Shown one piece after another: positions 61,700 through 64,000 of a stretch of DNA of 64,000 nt. The stretch is from NCBI GenBank assembly GCA_032207245.1, contig CM063502.1:119390969-119454968 (forward strand). The letters are read 5' to 3'. Each line of letters begins with the position of its first letter. Position 1 is the stretch's first letter. The translations under genes and the position numbers were made by a program. The notes under the pieces were generated by a model. It searched no databases. It was not told where the DNA came from and was given only the letters and a program-made list of their open reading frames with translations. This DNA comes from Pardosa pseudoannulata. Taxonomy: Eukaryota; Arthropoda; Arachnida; Araneae; Lycosidae.

Positions 61700-63195
61700 A
61701 ACTTCAGATACATTAATAATTACTTGGTACTGTATGATTGTGATAAATTTTGTCGCTTTCTATTCAATTTTCCCTTTTCCTTGTTTCAAATTTTAATCAA
61801 CTTTGTTTCAAAAATTTGTTCTGTCTTTAAATATTCGAAACGAATTGAAGATGAAATTCTGACATTTAAAAGTATTTGAAAACTTCGATACAAAGAATAT
61901 ATCACAGTTTGCTAATGAACTATGATGATTTTTAAATTAGTATGTTATAATAAAAGTCTTCCTTTTACAGTTTCTAAAATGTTCGCTAGCCTAATTTACA
62001 TGCTTTAAAGACTAGCTTTTGTTCTATTATATATTAGTTCGTTATCATAATTGAAATATCTGTTTCATTATTTATACAGTATTCTGAAATTGACCTTTCT
62101 TAATCCCAGAATTAAGATTATGAAAAGACACGATAAATAAATGTTTCAAAACTATATACATAAATGTTTGAAATCTAATCAGTAACACACGAATGTCTGA
62201 ATGGAATATTCATTTGCTATGTTGATGGAAATTCATAAGCAAATGAAAATTGTTATCACTACACAAAACACAATTCTATTTCGAAGAGGTAATCCTTTGT
62301 TAACAATTTTCTATTCAATAAGCACTGACAAGGAGAAGCCTATATTTTGTACAAGAGGAAAATAATTATTCTTTTATCCAAATTGTCATATTTTAAGGAA
62401 GTTTTCAAGTGAATATTTTTAAATTAGTATACAAATGCGTAGAAAATTGGACAAAATTAAAAAGATAATTAATACTGTTCAATTGTTAATCTGTTTTAAT
62501 AATAAAACCTAGTTCCATCATGTTTCACACTTTTACCTTTTTTTTTATAACTACTGACTTCAAGAAATTTCCAAGATTTAATACGTGTTTATAAATTATT
62601 TATTTAAAATTACATATACTACTTTTTTGTAGTTAGAAGTTTAAGATTTGATTCTTTGCACTTTTGAAAAATATCAATTTAGCACAACATTGGAGTAAAA
62701 TCAAGTTTTTTTGTTTGGTGTTTTTCTAGAGTGCTTATTGACTGAACACTCTTATGGAAAATATGCTAACAAAAAATTTCTTTTCATAACACATAAAATC
62801 TTGCACTTCTAAAATTAATTAAATTAAACGGTTTGAAAAAAATTAAAATGCTCTAAAAAAAGTTGAGATACAGTTACCTGGATAATATGAGAAGAATACA
62901 GATTATTTATTCCATTATTGCTTAGAAATTCATTGTTATACTAAAAAAACATTTTTCAAGCAGAAATCTTAAAATTAAAAATTTTTCATAATTTTAAAAG
63001 AGACGAAAATATATGGTTCCTTAAGCGGACGTGATGGAAAATGTTTGCCTCTAAAATTCTTACAATGAACTTCCATAAAATTTTAATGAATGGTTTAATT
63101 TATTGTATTTTATTCTTAACTTTGTTATCAACTGCTTATTTATAAACTATTAATGCATGTATGTTCATTAAATATAATAATACGATAATAGAGAA
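61700..63195. other. AT-rich intergenic DNA, nothing recognised
   Basis: No repeat copy, coding signal or transposon end was seen. Confidence 0.4.
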
Positions 63196-63204
63196 TATCG
63201 CAAC

Positions 63205-63543
63205 CAGGGCCGTAACCAGAAATTATTATCGGGGGGGGAGGGGAACCAAGGGAGAAAGACATCTTTATTTGTGAATTATACTTCAATTGATGTAAGGAAA
63301 AGCACTGCATTTTCAGAATACAATGCCGAAAATACAGTGTTGTATTTCCGGCCAGCGGCCTAGCAATACTTTTCTGGTCTCAGCGGTTTTTTTCTAAGAG
63401 AATAACTGTCCTTGTCCATTAACAGCTGGGCAGATAGCCTATAAACACACAAACGTGGGACATTGTCTATCAACAAAATGGTCTTTCAAAGTTTCGGGGG
63501 GGGACCTGCCCCCCAAATTCCCCCCCCCCTGACTACGGCCTTG
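63205..63543. mobile_element. MITE with 8-bp target duplication
   Basis: The ends are CAGGGCCGTAACCAG and (reverse complement of the right end) CAAGGCCGTAGTCAG, with 12 of 15 matching. Both are followed by long G runs. The flanks are identical 8-mers, atcgcaac, at 63197..63204 and 63544..63551. An 8-bp duplication points to the hAT group. At 339 bp it is non-autonomous. The 74-codon ORF crossing its right end is spurious. Confidence 0.88.
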
Positions 63544-63861
63544 ATCGCAACTATTTTCTTTTTACCCGCTTTGCTTCAAAATTTTATTAATGACTTAATA
63601 ACTGAGGTTCGACAAATAACGATACTGCTTTTTAATACCAGAGATCAGCTTTCTTTATGGTATGTTCGACTTAGGACAAACCGATAGAGTCAGTTGCATG
63701 AGGTTTACATGCTATCCGTTTGTGTAGCTTACAGGGGGGCTTTTGCCCATACTAAACCTAAAGTGGAGCAAACCTTCACCCGAAGCAGATATAATGTCCA
63801 TCCATGACCCCTATGGTTTATATGCAACATTGACAAGGATAACAAAGGGTTCAACGCTATT

Positions 63862-63905
63862 GAAAATAAAACTGTAACAAAACTGTAACAATACTGTAAC
63901 AAAAC
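63862..63905. repeat. Short tandem repeat, ~12-bp unit
   Basis: Four imperfect copies of 'aaaactgtaac' occur in a row. Confidence 0.85.
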
Positions 63906-64000
63906 TTCTCACAGCAATATATGCTGTAACTACCTCATCTCTAATTTCTAACTTCTCCTTCCCCTTTCTTAGTATTCATATAGGTACATTATGGTAGGCT

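Overview
The window is AT-rich, repeat-dense animal nuclear DNA, most likely from an arthropod and plausibly a spider. The supporting signs are long introns, a tRNA-derived SINE family, piggyBac, Tigger/pogo, hAT and Helitron elements, long AT microsatellites, and one secreted leucine-rich-repeat (LRR) gene of a type common in arachnid genomes. Nothing bacterial, organellar or ribosomal was recognised. The species assignment is an inference from style and gene family.

Only two host gene signals can be supported. The first is a spliced plus-strand gene at 45636..52274. Three coding exons (45636..46306, 48585..48733, 52135..52274) join in frame into a 319-residue secreted LRR protein with a signal peptide, a cysteine-bearing N-terminal cap, about eight LRRs and a C-terminal cap. 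A TATA box with a short non-coding exon near 40838..40904 may be its promoter, and a decayed partial copy of exon 1 lies just upstream at about 45350..45481. The second is one minus-strand exon at 23694..23873 carrying a start codon and both splice sites. It is the probable first coding exon of an unidentified gene that continues outside what could be recognised, with a GC-richer presumed promoter or 5' leader near 24690..25090.

The rest is a layered repeat landscape. From left to right: a truncated piggyBac MITE with an internal minisatellite (1..411); AT/GT/GA microsatellites; a SINE (1796..1976); a microsatellite complex with a small solo LTR and inverted arms (4560..5640); a 1.1 kb solo LTR (6830..7922); a Tigger element (8055..10582) holding a piggyBac (9557..10401) and a GC-rich LTR-like block; a second Tigger with a transposase remnant (14240..15123); a hAT fossil (18793..19387); a very AT-rich zone (21400..23400); a small MITE (26405..26570); an unidentified block (28275..29100); a higher-order tandem array (29380..30385); a hairpin-rich GC cassette next to a Helitron (31231..32844); a piggyBac MITE with an inserted SINE (34772..35611); two Helitrons on the opposite strand (37338..39500); a piggyBac MITE (39676..40252); a 239-bp SINE-derived tandem array (41690..43605); the LRR gene, with a LINE remnant in its second intron; a third-family piggyBac MITE (57110..57628); two more solo LTRs (57731..58797 and 60617..61693); and a MITE with a perfect 8-bp target duplication (63205..63543).

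The most unusual items are the SINE-derived satellite array, the compact hairpin-rich cassette between two near-identical Helitron 5' ends, and the evidence for local duplication of LRR gene sequence.
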